Source: Nelumbo lutea (taxonomy: Eukaryota; Streptophyta; Magnoliopsida; Proteales; Nelumbonaceae). Taken from it: 64,000 bases of DNA. A program made the translations under genes and the position numbers. The notes under the pieces are model-generated. The model saw only the letters and a program-made list of their open reading frames with translations, made no database searches and was not told the DNA's origin. The stretch is taken from the NCBI GenBank assembly GCA_022828595.1, contig JAKGHH010000003.1, positions 100,525,583 through 100,589,582 of the forward strand, given 5' to 3'. This document shows, piece by piece, positions 33,086 to 46,200 of this stretch (positions are counted from its first letter, which is position 1; each line of letters opens with the position of its first letter).

Positions 33086-34441
33086 GTTCATCTAATGCAG
33101 TATCTTCATCAGATGATGGTTGTAATTGCAACAACAAACCACAAAATCTAAAATGGAAAGTTCAGATATCACAAAATGCAAATTTCCCGTTCTTTAGGAC
33201 CCTTAGTTGCACTCTTCAAGAGATGTACCACTCATGCAAATCTTTGGGGCACACTATGCTTGCTTTGAAATAGAAGTCGTGTCCATCAGTGTTGGCATCC
33301 TAACCTGCAATTCCACTTTGCTTGTACTCTTGTTATGGATATCTTTAGCTTGAACATATTCTGAGGTGATTCCAAATTGAACTTTTATTTCCACAGCCAA
33401 AGATTGAACATTTACTAGTCTGCAATCTGCATGGAGTTTATCAATTATTTATCATTTTCAGAAAGGGTCAATTTGGAAGGAGTACAAATACAAATATGTA
33501 GTGTGCAAAACCTTGTATTTTGTATGTATTTGTATTGTACATATTTGTATTTGTACTCTTTCAAAACTGAGCCAGAAGAAAAATCTTTTGCAAAGGAGTT
33601 AAGAAGCGAAAGAAAGTGAATAAAATAGCTACTTACTTTGTACCAAAAAATAAAATAAAAGTAATAATCATGAATTCAAAAAAGAAAAAAGGAAAATGGA
33701 GCTGTCACACATTAATGAAGGTTTCCCTGAGCTCCAACATTGATGTACAAAGCACCAAATCTTAGCTCTACATGAGCACTCTTCCCTTTTTCAGATGCAG
33801 TGCTTGTACACCATGCTTATCAGAAGACAGTTTCCTAAAACATGAAGCATTACTATAGGAAAAAAATGTTTGCGAAACTTCAAACCTTGTATATTTAATC
33901 AAAGAAGCTAGATAAAGGAAAATTAATTGAAGGAAAGGTTAACTCAAGTATTCTACGAAGCTAGTCTCTTTTCTTAGGCTCCGTCTAGTTGCATGTAAAA
34001 TGAAGCAAATGGTTTCCACTCATGCTACTTTACGGTGGTAAGTTGCACAAAACAGATTTGGAGAGTAGTAATTGTAGAAAAATGGCATTCCTTGTAATTT
34101 TCCATCAGTCATTTTCCAAACAGAGGTAGGCCTCCTGATTTCTTACAGCCATTCAGGTTTACCTTCCAAGTTCAGTTAAACACGGGGGAAATTAAGAAAA
34201 TGACTTTTTTATATTGAATATCATTTTCAGTGGAATAATTCATATCCATTTAACAAACAAATAAATGCAGCTTTAATTTCAAACGATCTTGAGAGAACCT
34301 ATATTTAGATTCTTCCCGCCAAAAGGGAGCCGGGAAGTTTAGTACCTCCACCCAACCATACATGCATACATGCTAAACACACCTTTTAATTCCTCATCAA
34401 AGTCCTCAAATCCGAGTCAATATAATATACTATACTATTTT
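33086..34441. other. Intergenic DNA, no gene recognised
   Basis: A MITE-like end (TTAGGCTCCGTCTAGTTGCA) occurs at about 33973 without a clear partner. The rest is unassigned. Confidence 0.35.
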
Positions 34442-34765
34442 CCTACACTTGCTACACTAAGCGGACCAACATGACAGGTGTAGAGGGCATAGTGTAAAAC
34501 TAAGTTACTCTCACTCTCACATGTGTGGGTCTTTTACACACATGTAATGGAACACCTGAAATCAGATTAGCTGAACAATTTAGCTGTTCAGCGGGCTGTG
34601 GAACCAATGATGAGGTTCCACACTAATAATAAATTCATGAACCCCACTGTAAAAGATGTGGGCCCCATGTATTTAATATAGATGTTGAACCTTATCATTG
34701 GTTCCACAGCCAGCTAACCTTGCTTGGAACACCTGCCACTGAATGTGTAGTGTAGCAAGTCTAGG
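34442..34765. mobile_element. Foldback MITE
   Basis: CCTACACTTGCTACACTA at the left is the inverted match of TAGTGTAGCAAGTCTAGG at the right. Inner arms GGCTGTGGAACCAATGAT (about 34594) and ATCATTGGTTCCACAGCC (about 34694) also pair, and a further small palindrome lies at 34520-34545. The whole 324 bases can fold back. No clear target duplication was found. Confidence 0.6.
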
Positions 34766-35243
34766 GAAAAACACCTAAACTCTCTTGGATGTTTTATATC
34801 CAATTTTTCTTTGTACCTTGTGCTCTTTTTATTGTACTTTTAATCAAAGCTCAGTTATGGATCAAATAAAAAAATAAAAACAGAGAACCATCGATGGGTT
34901 GTACTACTAATCAAAGAGGGATAAGTTCAAGTTCTCTGCAAAGTTTTTCTATTCTCCATGTGCTCTAAATTTCTTTCCCACCATCTAGCAAGCCAAATAG
35001 CAATGCAAAATCACATGCAACTACCCTTCCAAGTGATATTTCAGGTTTTTCAACACCCACTCTTTCCAATTCACCTAGAAAAGAAATGAGATCGTAACAG
35101 ATCCCAAGTTTCAACTTGGGTTTAGTTGAAGATACTTAGATCAAGCAGGACAATAAATGAAAAGAATAACAATAAAAACAAAATAAACATGGACTGAGAG
35201 AATTGGAAGATAACTCCACCCATGTGAGCTTGTCTTACACCGC

Positions 35244-35330
35244 TTGTCCCAAGCCCAGACAAAGAAGGGCTGCACCAGGTTGGCAGCCAGCACTAAAACT
35301 TTTGGCAGACTCGTGATCATGGATATTTGT
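35244..35330. repeat. Dispersed repeat, copy A
   Basis: TGTCCCAAGCCCAGACAAAG through AAAACTTTTGGCAGACTC is shared with 44521-44612. Similar text is frequent in plant genomes; family not assigned. Confidence 0.55.
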
Positions 35331-37251
35331 CTTTTGTACTCATGCTAGGGCATTCTCCAGAAATGACACGCACCTTAACCTGAGTGTAGTGTCAAATGGC
35401 AAGGATATGCTAGGATGGGTGCCAACAATTTAACAATGGATATGACATTAAACTGAAGGAAATGACAAAATAGGATTCATGTAGCCAAGTGCCAACGTCA
35501 TAGTTTGGAACTTGGGATAAGGCTTGGATGATGGTGATGACTGAGAGAATTAAAAGATAAAATCTATAACCAACTGACCGAATGGCACTCCAGTATCCAC
35601 AAATGACTTGATGAGGTAAACAGCGATCCAGTATCCACAAATTCGATCCACCATATGACAAGATAATACCAACAAAAAAATTGCAAGATAATAAGCAAAA
35701 TGTATATAAAAAGTTGACTACAACTGGGTTGGGAAAAAAAACGTGGCAATATTGACTTACTAAGTCTGAAACAGCAACAGGCAAGATAGATAAAGTAGAT
35801 GCCCCTGAACCTATTCACTGATGAGAGATCCATAACATATAACAATTCCAAACATTTAAAATTGACACAATATATTAAAATTTTAAATTGAACTCTATGT
35901 CAAAGCATTAAGCAGAAACTTTCCTTTATCAGTAAAGCATTATGCAATTTTAAAAGCAAAAGCATAGGTTTGATCAACTAGGCATGTACCTATGCTACAG
36001 TAGCCATCTTGAATGACAATATGGGTTCCAGCAGTGGCATCAATTTTTCAGAACAGTTCAGCATTCATGATCGATATCATCCCTTCCCAAGCAGGTAGAG
36101 TAGAAGAAAATCCCTACAATAGAAATGTCCACAAGTATTTTTCAACTATCGAGTGGATAATATAGGCATGATAAATGTCAATAAATACATAAGATAAAAC
36201 CTCAACCAATAACTCCTGAATCATCTGCCATATCAACACTACAGAGAAGGCAACCCTCCTGAAAATGGAAAGCAGAAGAAGATCAGTGTGCAGGAAAGAG
36301 ATTTGCATAATATACCTTAAGGCTGTCAGATCACACCAAAAAGGGGAAGAGGTCAATGTGAAAAATGAGTCAAGATGGAAGCTAATAAATAACCAGTTGC
36401 AAAACACTGGACTTTTACAATGGTCAAACTAAATCTTAGGACATGACTAGCAACCAAACCAGGAAAAAAGAAAGGGAAAGATATATAGAGAACTCAAAAA
36501 TGACAAGACATCAACGTGCACAAAAGGTTGTACCTGAAGAGCCACTGCAAACCAAAACGTGTCCTCAACAGAAACAACATGATGAACAGACCACTTCACA
36601 TACTTTGGACTTTGAAACACCCATTTAAGGACATTGCTTGAACAGGAAGAATGCCTGTGACGGCTACTCAAGATCTCCAACAACCCCACAGGTACACCAC
36701 ATAGATATGGGAAACAAATGATACATCAAGGAAGAAGAGAAAGCAAAGTCCATATGTGAGCTCACACAACACAGGAGAAAACAGACATCCAGAATCTAAA
36801 TATATACTCACAGGAAAATTCTACTTTCCAAAAAGACATTTAATGGTTAAAAACTATTGCTGGTCAGTGAAAGTTACAAATAAAGGAAAATTTTCAAAAG
36901 ACAGAGAACAACCACATCTATTCATGGCCACTGGCAATCTACCACCAAGAGATGTCAAGGGAAAATCAATAAATTAATAATTAATGTCTAAATGAATGTC
37001 CATGATACATAAATTACAATTTTTTATGGTGCAGAATACACCAATTGTAACAAGTTACAGGAATTCGAAGCCCTCGAAGCAACAAACAGTTCCCACCTGG
37101 AGAAATGATTGGGTGGAATAACATATATAAGAGTTAATATCTCCAGTCCACCCCCACTCTGGCTGATAGGAATTAACTCCCAAAGACTGAGGTTTCACAT
37201 CACCATATATGGTAGAGAACCCTGCTTCCTTCTGTCACTTTTGGCCCAAAG
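35331..37251. other. Region downstream of the BRUNO-like gene
   Basis: It lies 3' of the gene on the minus strand and should include its 3' untranslated region, most likely the part nearest 37251. I could not place a poly(A) site. Minus-strand frames at 35410-35851 and 36114-36407 are hydrophobic and show no known motif. Confidence 0.4.
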
Positions 37252-40200
37252 TCAATAGGGCTTGTTCTGTTTGTTGTCTCTCTTAAGCTGTACCTTTAAC
37301 TTCTTACCACTCAATTGGCGTCCATTCATCATAGTAATGGCAGATTGAGCTTCTGTTGGTGAATCATAACTCACGAAGCCTGCAAATAGAGGGGTATTTG
37401 AGATAGAGAACTACCAGGACTTTATTTCTCATCTGAAGGGAATAGATGGTGTGTTTACCAAAACATTTGCTAACACCAGTTGCTTTGTCAACAAACACCT
37501 TAGCACTCAAGACCCTACCAAATGGTTGAAAAGCCTTTGCAAGCTCATGATCACCAAATTCTTGAGGAATGTGATAAATGAATAAGTTAGCACCAGGAGG
37601 ACCTAAGTTCAATAGATGAAACAACAGTTAATGCTGAAATAGGCACCAATGTTTTCCATAAAAATAACAAGAATACCATAGAAAATCACTACCTTCAACC
37701 TGACCCCCAGAACTTGTACTGACACTTGAAGATGCTTCTGAGGTACTACTTACAATTTCAGGTTGCACAGAGCCATGTGAACCACCCAAAGGCCTGTGAC
37801 TCATTATTCCACCAGGATAGGCCATAGGATACTGAAGACCTGGAACCGGAGGATATGCAGAGCCTATATAGTTGGCAGAAGGCACTATGGGAAAACTTCT
37901 AGGTGCTATACCAGGGGAAAGATCCTGTGCAACTCCATGCAATGCACTTCCTTGGTTTACTGGTGGGATCATATTAGGGAAGCTGGTTTGATTATGCAAC
38001 GTTGGCAGGGGATACTGCATAAGCCCATAATTGCCAGGTACCTACAATAGAAAAGCAACAGAGAAGCAGATTTACAACTTGATTATGCTAAAAAGACAAA
38101 AGTCAAAACCAGAAAGATATTGGCAAACACATTGAAGAAATCATGTAGACAAGAACTCAGAAAACTATAGGACAGAACAGGATACTGTCATCTAAAAGTT
38201 GAGAAAGAATGAAATAACTGAGCTCATGGTTATCTACTTAGATGCTTACAGAAAGCCCAGTGTCCATAGAAAAATGTACAAGTACCCATCTCAATTATGC
38301 CACAAATTATTTTAAAAACTCATCAAAGGCATAAAAATTTATACCGGCATGTGGAAGAATAGAGCAACATTACAGTGACAAAATGTTGTTAGGTGGTGTG
38401 AAAAGATAGCCCAAATAAACTCTGATGTGTGATTATTCCCTTTAGCAGGCAATTACTCTGTGATTAAATCAGGTGTCTAATTTAAACAACTTCATTGCAT
38501 CAGGCTCAGGCCCCTTCAAAATTTAACAAATGCTCAGCCCAGGCCTTCCCAAGTGGCAATATTATCTCTGATGCAAAACCCTTCAAGCTGTATTGATGGG
38601 AAATTGGGAACTGGACCATCAAACATTCAGAAACCTTCTAAATTCAACAATGTGGTAATAATTATGCTAATGTAGAGATAATCATCAAAGTAACTGAAAA
38701 CAGTAAGTCAAAAAATTATCATGTGCCGACAACTTAAAGTTCATTTAGGTCACACTAGTTGCAAAAGACACAAATATTATCTCTGATGCAAAACCCTTCA
38801 AGCTGTATTGATGGGAAATTGGGAACTGGACCATCAAACATTCAGAAACCTTCTAAATTCAACAATGTGGTAATAATTATGCTAATGTAGAGATAATCAT
38901 CAAAGTAACTGAAAACAGTAAGTCAAAAAATTATCATGTGCCGACAACTTAAAGTTCATTTAGGTCACACTAGTTGCAAAAGACACAAACTTAGAATAGG
39001 AAAATCTGGAAGGATCTAGAAAGTTCAATTAGCATGTTAGATTAATATAAACATCCGATATAAGCTAACAAAAACAGACCTGATAACCATATCCATTGTA
39101 TGGGGGCATGTAACCCATCGGTAAGGCCCCAAACAGTGAAGGTTGCTGTGTTGACTCAGTATTTAATGCACTAGAAGCGTGGGTTTGAGCTTTTTGAGCC
39201 CTCCGTTGTTGCCTCTCCTTTTCCGTATCTGCCCATTTGACAACTAAAGGAACATTTGAACCCTACAGTAGAAATCAAGCCAGAGTGCAAGTTCAATTAT
39301 CACTTCATCAACAATAATCTCAAGTATTAGTATATCTTTTCCTATCAGAAAGTTGGGTATCTGAACAATTGGTGAAGCATGTTATCATGTCTTAAACAAC
39401 TCATTAACAAATAAACCAACTGAAATAAACAAATAGCATTTTCAAAGTAATGGAACTGCTTGAGGTATGGGCCTGCCTCAATTAGACCAACCGAGGATGT
39501 AGGAGTTACATATAGTAGAAATAAAATGGAAATAAATAGAACGGATAATGTCAAGTCAAAATTTAATTATACAGCTGAGACATCTAAAAAATCTGGTTTT
39601 CCAATGTAACCAACAGAAAAATCTACATCATTCTGCAACAATGATCTCTATGGTTCAAATTCATTTGAGAACACAAGTTACCATTTAAAATAAAGCCACT
39701 GGATGTTTATCAGCTCTGGAAAATATATAACCATACCAGTCAAGTGGAACCAAGGTTTAACCAATGTTTTAAAACACAGAGGCATTCCACTACCTAGAGA
39801 CATGAGGCATAGTTGAGAATGCAAAAGGCATAAGCTTCCTGAGCATAAGCAGGCATAATCATCCTCAAGAGGAGGAGGATATGGAAGGAAGGAAGGAGAA
39901 GAAGAAGAAGGCATTTTTCTTCTTTCTTTCCTTTCCTTTCCTTTCCTTTTCTTTTATTTTTTTCTTTTGTTCTTTCTGTATAAAGAGTATGCCTCAGAGG
40001 CATCAACACCTCCAACATGAGCCTCAGGGCATTTTGAGGGCCTCTCACCTTGGGCTTGGGTTTAACAAGTTGGAGAATGTCACCTCTAGTAATCAGATGT
40101 TCATTGTCCGCTGTTTAAGAGAATCAGTCCCTCTTTTCCCTCTTCTACTGCATTCCTTTTTTTTATAATTAAAAAGGATCAATTTCATTAATAAAAACTG

Positions 40201-43200
40201 GTAGAGTTACAAGTTTCCTTTGGAGAGGCATGAGCTGCGTCCTCTCCTACCAGTAGGAATAAAGACAAAAGATAGAAGACAGATTCAATCTACGATTGAG
40301 CCCATACAAACTTTCCCTATTTATCCCTTGCTTTGCAAGACCATCAGCCATAGAGTTTGCTGACCTCCCCACCCATTGTATTCTTACAGCCAAGCTACTT
40401 ATTAGGCAGTTGAATTTTTTAATTTCATTCTTAAAACACCACACAACAGATTCTGGATTTTGTAGCCAGCCCACTACTACCTTGGAGTCCCCTTCTATTA
40501 TCATCTGTTCCACACCTATCTGCATGGCTAATTGTACTCCCTGGATAGCGGTGGCAAGTTCCGCCCTAGTAGAGTTTCCAACTCCTATGGGTCCTGAGAA
40601 AATAAGGACCACATTCCCACTCTCATTCCTCAGTACCCCTCCCACCCCTGACGGACCAGGATTTCCAAGACTGCTCCCATCGAAATTCAGCTTCAAGAAT
40701 CTTTCAGGAGGGGGTTCCCAAGCCATGCACTTTAGCTTTTTTGGATGAGCAATTAGCCACTGCTAACCAATTCCTCCACACATCATTGAATGAGAATTGA
40801 TGGAATAAATCCAGTGATTTTATCCATAAGATCACCCTATTTAGAATGCAGTCCTTCATCTCTTCTGGGCTTCCCTCCTTTTTTTTTTTTTTGAACAATA
40901 ACGATTTCATTAATTCACCAAAGAGGTTACATAAGGAAGACAAACACACTTATCTTCCAAGTACAATTAAGAAAACAAAAGAATAGGTAGAGACAAAAAA
41001 TTACAACTTAGCCCAAAACATTGAATCCCTTTCTGCCCCTTGTTTAGCTAAACCATCAGCTAAAGAATTGGCTGATCTTTTGACCCAACACATTTTAACT
41101 TCCATCTCCCACACCAGCCACTCAAATTTTCTCCTCTGATTATTGTACCTCCATAAACCATTGTTGTCTGCATTCAGCCACCCTATCACCACCTCCGAAT
41201 CCCCTTCAATTAAGAGTTTTCTAATGTTCATCTCCTTGGCTTTCTGGACTCCTCCCATAACTACAAAGATCTCAGCTCTAAGGGAGTCACCCACTCCAAT
41301 TGGGCTTGAGAACAAGGCAAAAATGACCCCATTCTCATCCCTAAAGACACCCCCAATCCCTGATTGTCTAGAGTTCCCCCTACTACTCCTATCAAAATAT
41401 AATTTCATGAACCCAGCAAGTGGAGGTGTTCAAGACACACTCATTACTGACTTGGTCTGTGTGCACTTTGCTATTTCACCCCACTTCCTCAACATGTCAT
41501 CCACTGTGTAACCTGTGAATAGTTCCAAAGATTTCAGCCACTGTACAACCCTGAAATGAATGATAGCCTTTAGTTCTTCCACCCCTCTCTCAGTCGCTGA
41601 GAATATCCTTAAGTTTCCTTCTTCCCATATTGTCCAACATACTACAGCCCTCAAACCTCTCCACATAGTCCTTCCCCTTTTCCTACGCCACCTGAAGACA
41701 AAAGGGGAAAAAAGGCCCTGCAGATCTGATGGAGGGTCCCATCTACACCCAAAGAGGGAAAAAGCCCATTCCCAAATTAACCTCGCAAAATGGCAAGACA
41801 CCAATAGGTGAAAACCAATCTCCCTATCCACTTTACAAAGAACACACCAATGGGGTGACAAGCAAGTATTGGGTCGTTTCTTTTGGAGTAGATCACCAGT
41901 GTTGAATCTTTCTAGATAGGCTTCCCAACAAAAACTACCAACCCTAGGAGGGATTGCTCTGCATCAAACCTCATCAACAAGGAAAGGGGGGGTTACAAGA
42001 CTGGTGGATTGGCTTAGGACTTTGAAAACTGAAGCACAAGAAAAGAAGCCAGTGGGGGTAGGGGTCCAAATTCCGAGCTTCCCACACAGACCAAATCAGC
42101 GCTGCTCTTGCACACCTCCACATAATTCTTCCTCTTCTGTGCCGCCAAGGGAAGAAAGCAGGATCAAAGAACAAGCTTGCACATCTCTTCTGCACTCATT
42201 ATTTATCATAATCATTATCATTATCATCACTACGATTATATATATATAATAAAGAGAAAGCAGATAATGTATGGGTGTATCCCAAGGTTAAAAATATCAA
42301 AATGTATTGTACCATATCATACAATATGAATCAGCTTTTTAACCTTAGGATACACTACATACTAGGACTTCTGTCAAATTTAATAGCTGGCTGAAATATG
42401 GTGGACATATGTTACAAACTAAAAGTTGATAAAACTGTGAACATCTATGCTTTCAGTCACTCAATATTTTTTTTATCAATAACAAGAAACTTTATTAAAG
42501 ATATGAAACTATGTGAAGCTTAGGTACAAAGGGGAGGTAAAAGGACTTAACTCCCCATCAAAGAGTACAAGGAAAAAATAAAAAATTAGCCTAAAAAATT
42601 GAATCCCTATTCACCCCTTGCTTTGCTAACCCATCAGCAAAGGCATTAGCAGTCCTTTTCACCCAGTTGTAATGAACCACCATATCCCTACTCAGCCATT
42701 TAAATTTATTCTTCTCATTGTTATAACTCCATAAGCCATTGTCTCCCCCTTTTAGCCACCTAATCACCACCTCCAAGTCACTTTCAAGGACAAAACATCT
42801 GATGTTCAGCTCCCTTGCTCTTTGGATGCCTTCCAGGGCTGCAAGGATCTCAGCCCTAAGAGAGTCTCCTTCCCCAATTGGGCCTAAAAACATAGCAATA
42901 ATAGCCACCACCTCATCCCTAAGTACTCCCTCAATCCCAAAAGGCCCTGGGTTCCTTAAACAGCTGCCATCAAAATTCAGTTTTATGAACCCAAAAGGAG
43001 GGGACCACAAAGGACTACAGCTCCTCTTACAGAGGGCAGAGGAAGCTATCTCCTTCCAATTTCTCACCAAATCAGCCACAAAATAATCTGAGAACAGTTC
43101 CATAGTTTTCAACCAATGTGCCACCCTTAACAGAATTAGATCTAATAAGTTTCCGATGGTTCTTTCCTGATCTGAAAATATTCGTGAGTTTCTTTCTTTC

Positions 43201-46200
43201 CATAGAGTCCAACACACTGCAGCCCTAATATTTCTCCACATAGTCTTCCCTCTCTTCTTCGGCCATCTGAAAAAGGAGGGAGAGAACAAGCTTTGGACAC
43301 TCCCAAGGGGTATCCAAACACACCCAAAAAGGAAGAGAACAAGCTTAGTCGCTCAATATTTAATGTTTCAGTATTGAGCATATCAATACTTTGAACTTTG
43401 GTGTATACAAAAGGGAGATGGAAAAAGTAGGGGCCGATACGAGCCGAGAGAATATTAGACTATTTGAACTTGGCTCAACAAAAAAACATAAGGCTCAAGT
43501 TTGGGCTCAAGCTCAATTCCAGCTAGAAATACTAGTTCAGATTAAGCTCGACTCAAAAGCTCATAGGCTCGAGCTTGACAATGAGCCAAGCCTACTAGAG
43601 CTTGAACTCAATACTTGCCCTACTTGTTTAACATTTAAAAACTACAAAAAACACATCAAAATTGCCTACTCTCATCAAGCTAAGAAGAATAACTTGCTTA
43701 TTTAACATATAAAAAACCACAAACACTAAAATATTTATCGTTTTATTTTGTTTCCTATTACACAAATAAAAAATCAATATATATATAAGCTCAATTAGGC
43801 TCGCAAACGTCACGAACTGAGATTCACACTATTTGAGCTTGGATCAATTAGCAGTCAAGCCTATATATTGGGCTCGAGCTTGGCTTGAAGCTCAATTTGG
43901 GCTGAGCTGAATCAAGCTTTTTGCAAGCCGAGCTCGTATGGCTCATGAATAGCTTGCTTCAAATCCACCCTAGGAAATAAAATAAATATCAACCCATATT
44001 TAAAGGCCAATAGCCAATGTTGGTCTCAGCTATATGGGGTCTTGAGAGGGGTAGACTAGGTACACCGGTACAGTCCTAACCTTTGGCTTTTTTTCATGTA
44101 AAGTGGCCACCCTTAGACTCAAACATGCATTCTCACACTTGCCAGCCCCAAGATTTTGCCATTACACCAAATAATGGTAATAATAGAAGCATAAACATGA
44201 TTTTAAAGTATTTTATTATTATAAATTACTATATCAGCAAATTCTTTGGCTGAATGTCTAGCTAAGCCAAGGGCAGCTAGGGAACTTTTGTATTGGGCAT
44301 AACTGTAGCTTCATTTTGTTTTCTTCTTTGTTAGGATAGGCTGCAGCCTGTGCCTCACCAAGGGTTGTTTGTACTAGCTCATCCTTTTGTTCTAATAAAA
44401 GAAGTCACTAATCAAAAAAAAGGGCAAAAGCAGTCATTGTTGGCATTTTAAATCATGCATATTGTTTTATTTTATTTGATATTTTACTTAAACTCTTATG
44501 GTCATGGATCCTACAATGCCAGTCCCAAGCCCAGATAAAGGTGGAGGGTGCATCAGGTTGACAATCATCATTTAAAACTTTTGCCAAACTCTTATGGGCA
44601 TGGATCCTAATGATGATGGTTACAGCTAAATTTGAATTATGGTCTTATGCAGTTATGCTGTTGTATTTATTTTTTCATTCAGAAAAAAAAAAAAAAAAAA
44701 AAAAAAAAAACCAAAGATGTCTGGAGTTGGGAGATTAAATCATGGTTAATTAAATTATGCAGATTATAAGAATGTCGGGGGAAATCACAAAGTTGTCATT
44801 TGTGACTACACAGTACAATACTTGAAATGATGAGCACTAAAAACAAAAATAAAGAGAAAGTGCTATGTTTGACCATTGAAATGTTATCGTTTAGATGATA
44901 TGCTTGTGTATATGTGTACATGCAGATTGAAAAAATACCATTGGTATGATTAAGAAAATGAAGCTATTTTGAACAGGAACTAAAATGTAAGTTTGATTGA
45001 AACATATCAAGACAATGGAAATGTATCAAAAAAATATTGCAGTTGATTAAACCACTGGTGGAAAGTTATGGCTTAAAGATACTATATATGCTATGATAAG
45101 CTACAACTTCAAGCAAATTCAATTTAAAATTTCGCCTAAATATGCCATACATAAATACATTCTGAAACATACAAGAAAATATCACAATCCTATACTGGAA
45201 TTGTTCACTTTCCAGTTTTATAGCACTATGGCCTCGTTCGTTTGCATCGTTGTAACTTACCCGGGTAAGTGTACTTACCCATGTTCTTTTGATTCCCAGG
45301 ATTCCCAGGTAACAGAATGACATTTTTACCCATAAAAAGCTAGTATAAAAATGGGCAAACTTGTCCATTATGCTTTATAAAATTCCCCCCCGGGTGGGAA
45401 AGTTACTTACCCACCTGTGAGATGGGTCAGTTTTACCTGGGGAAATGGAGCTTATTTTACCATGGGGCCCATTTGTAAATGCAAAAAGAACATTGTCAAG
45501 TTGGTCAATGGGAAAAAGATACCCATTGACCAACTTTCCCAAGCTTATTTACCGGTAAACAAACAGGGCCTAAGGCTTTAAAAGTTGGGAATAATCATAC
45601 AACATTGTAGTTCAGTACAAAAAAAATTGATTTTGGATATATCAACCTATCCAAAAACAAGAAACACTTGACAAGACTGATCATAAAATTATCGAACTGT
45701 GTTTGCAGTCTATCAAATTATCGACTACGAAAAAGAACTTCAATATCCAAAAACAAGAAATACTTATCAAGACTGATCATAAAATTATTGAATTATGTTT
45801 TGCAGCCTATCAAATTATCAACTACAAAAAAAGAACTTGAAGTAAATCAGGAAGAGCCGCCAGGAACCAATTTAAAGCTTTCCAAAGATTACCAATAGAG
45901 AAAAAAGAAATGAAACTTTCTGCATTTTTTTCTCCAAGATAGTGAATTGTTTGGCAACAGGGCTTGATAATACAAACCTCCATCTTATGCTTCCCATTAA
46001 TTGCTTCTAAAGCTGCAATAGCTTGTTCCTTAGTCTCATACTTCAGAAAAGCACAGCCTGTCCCATAAAAGGAAATAAAAAGAACCACTCATAAATTTTC
46101 TTAGATTACCTGTTTGTCATTAAAAATAATCTATGACCATTTAAACAAGAAAATAGGACTCATGATTCTAATCTGACAGCCCAAGAACAAGAGCTGAAAG

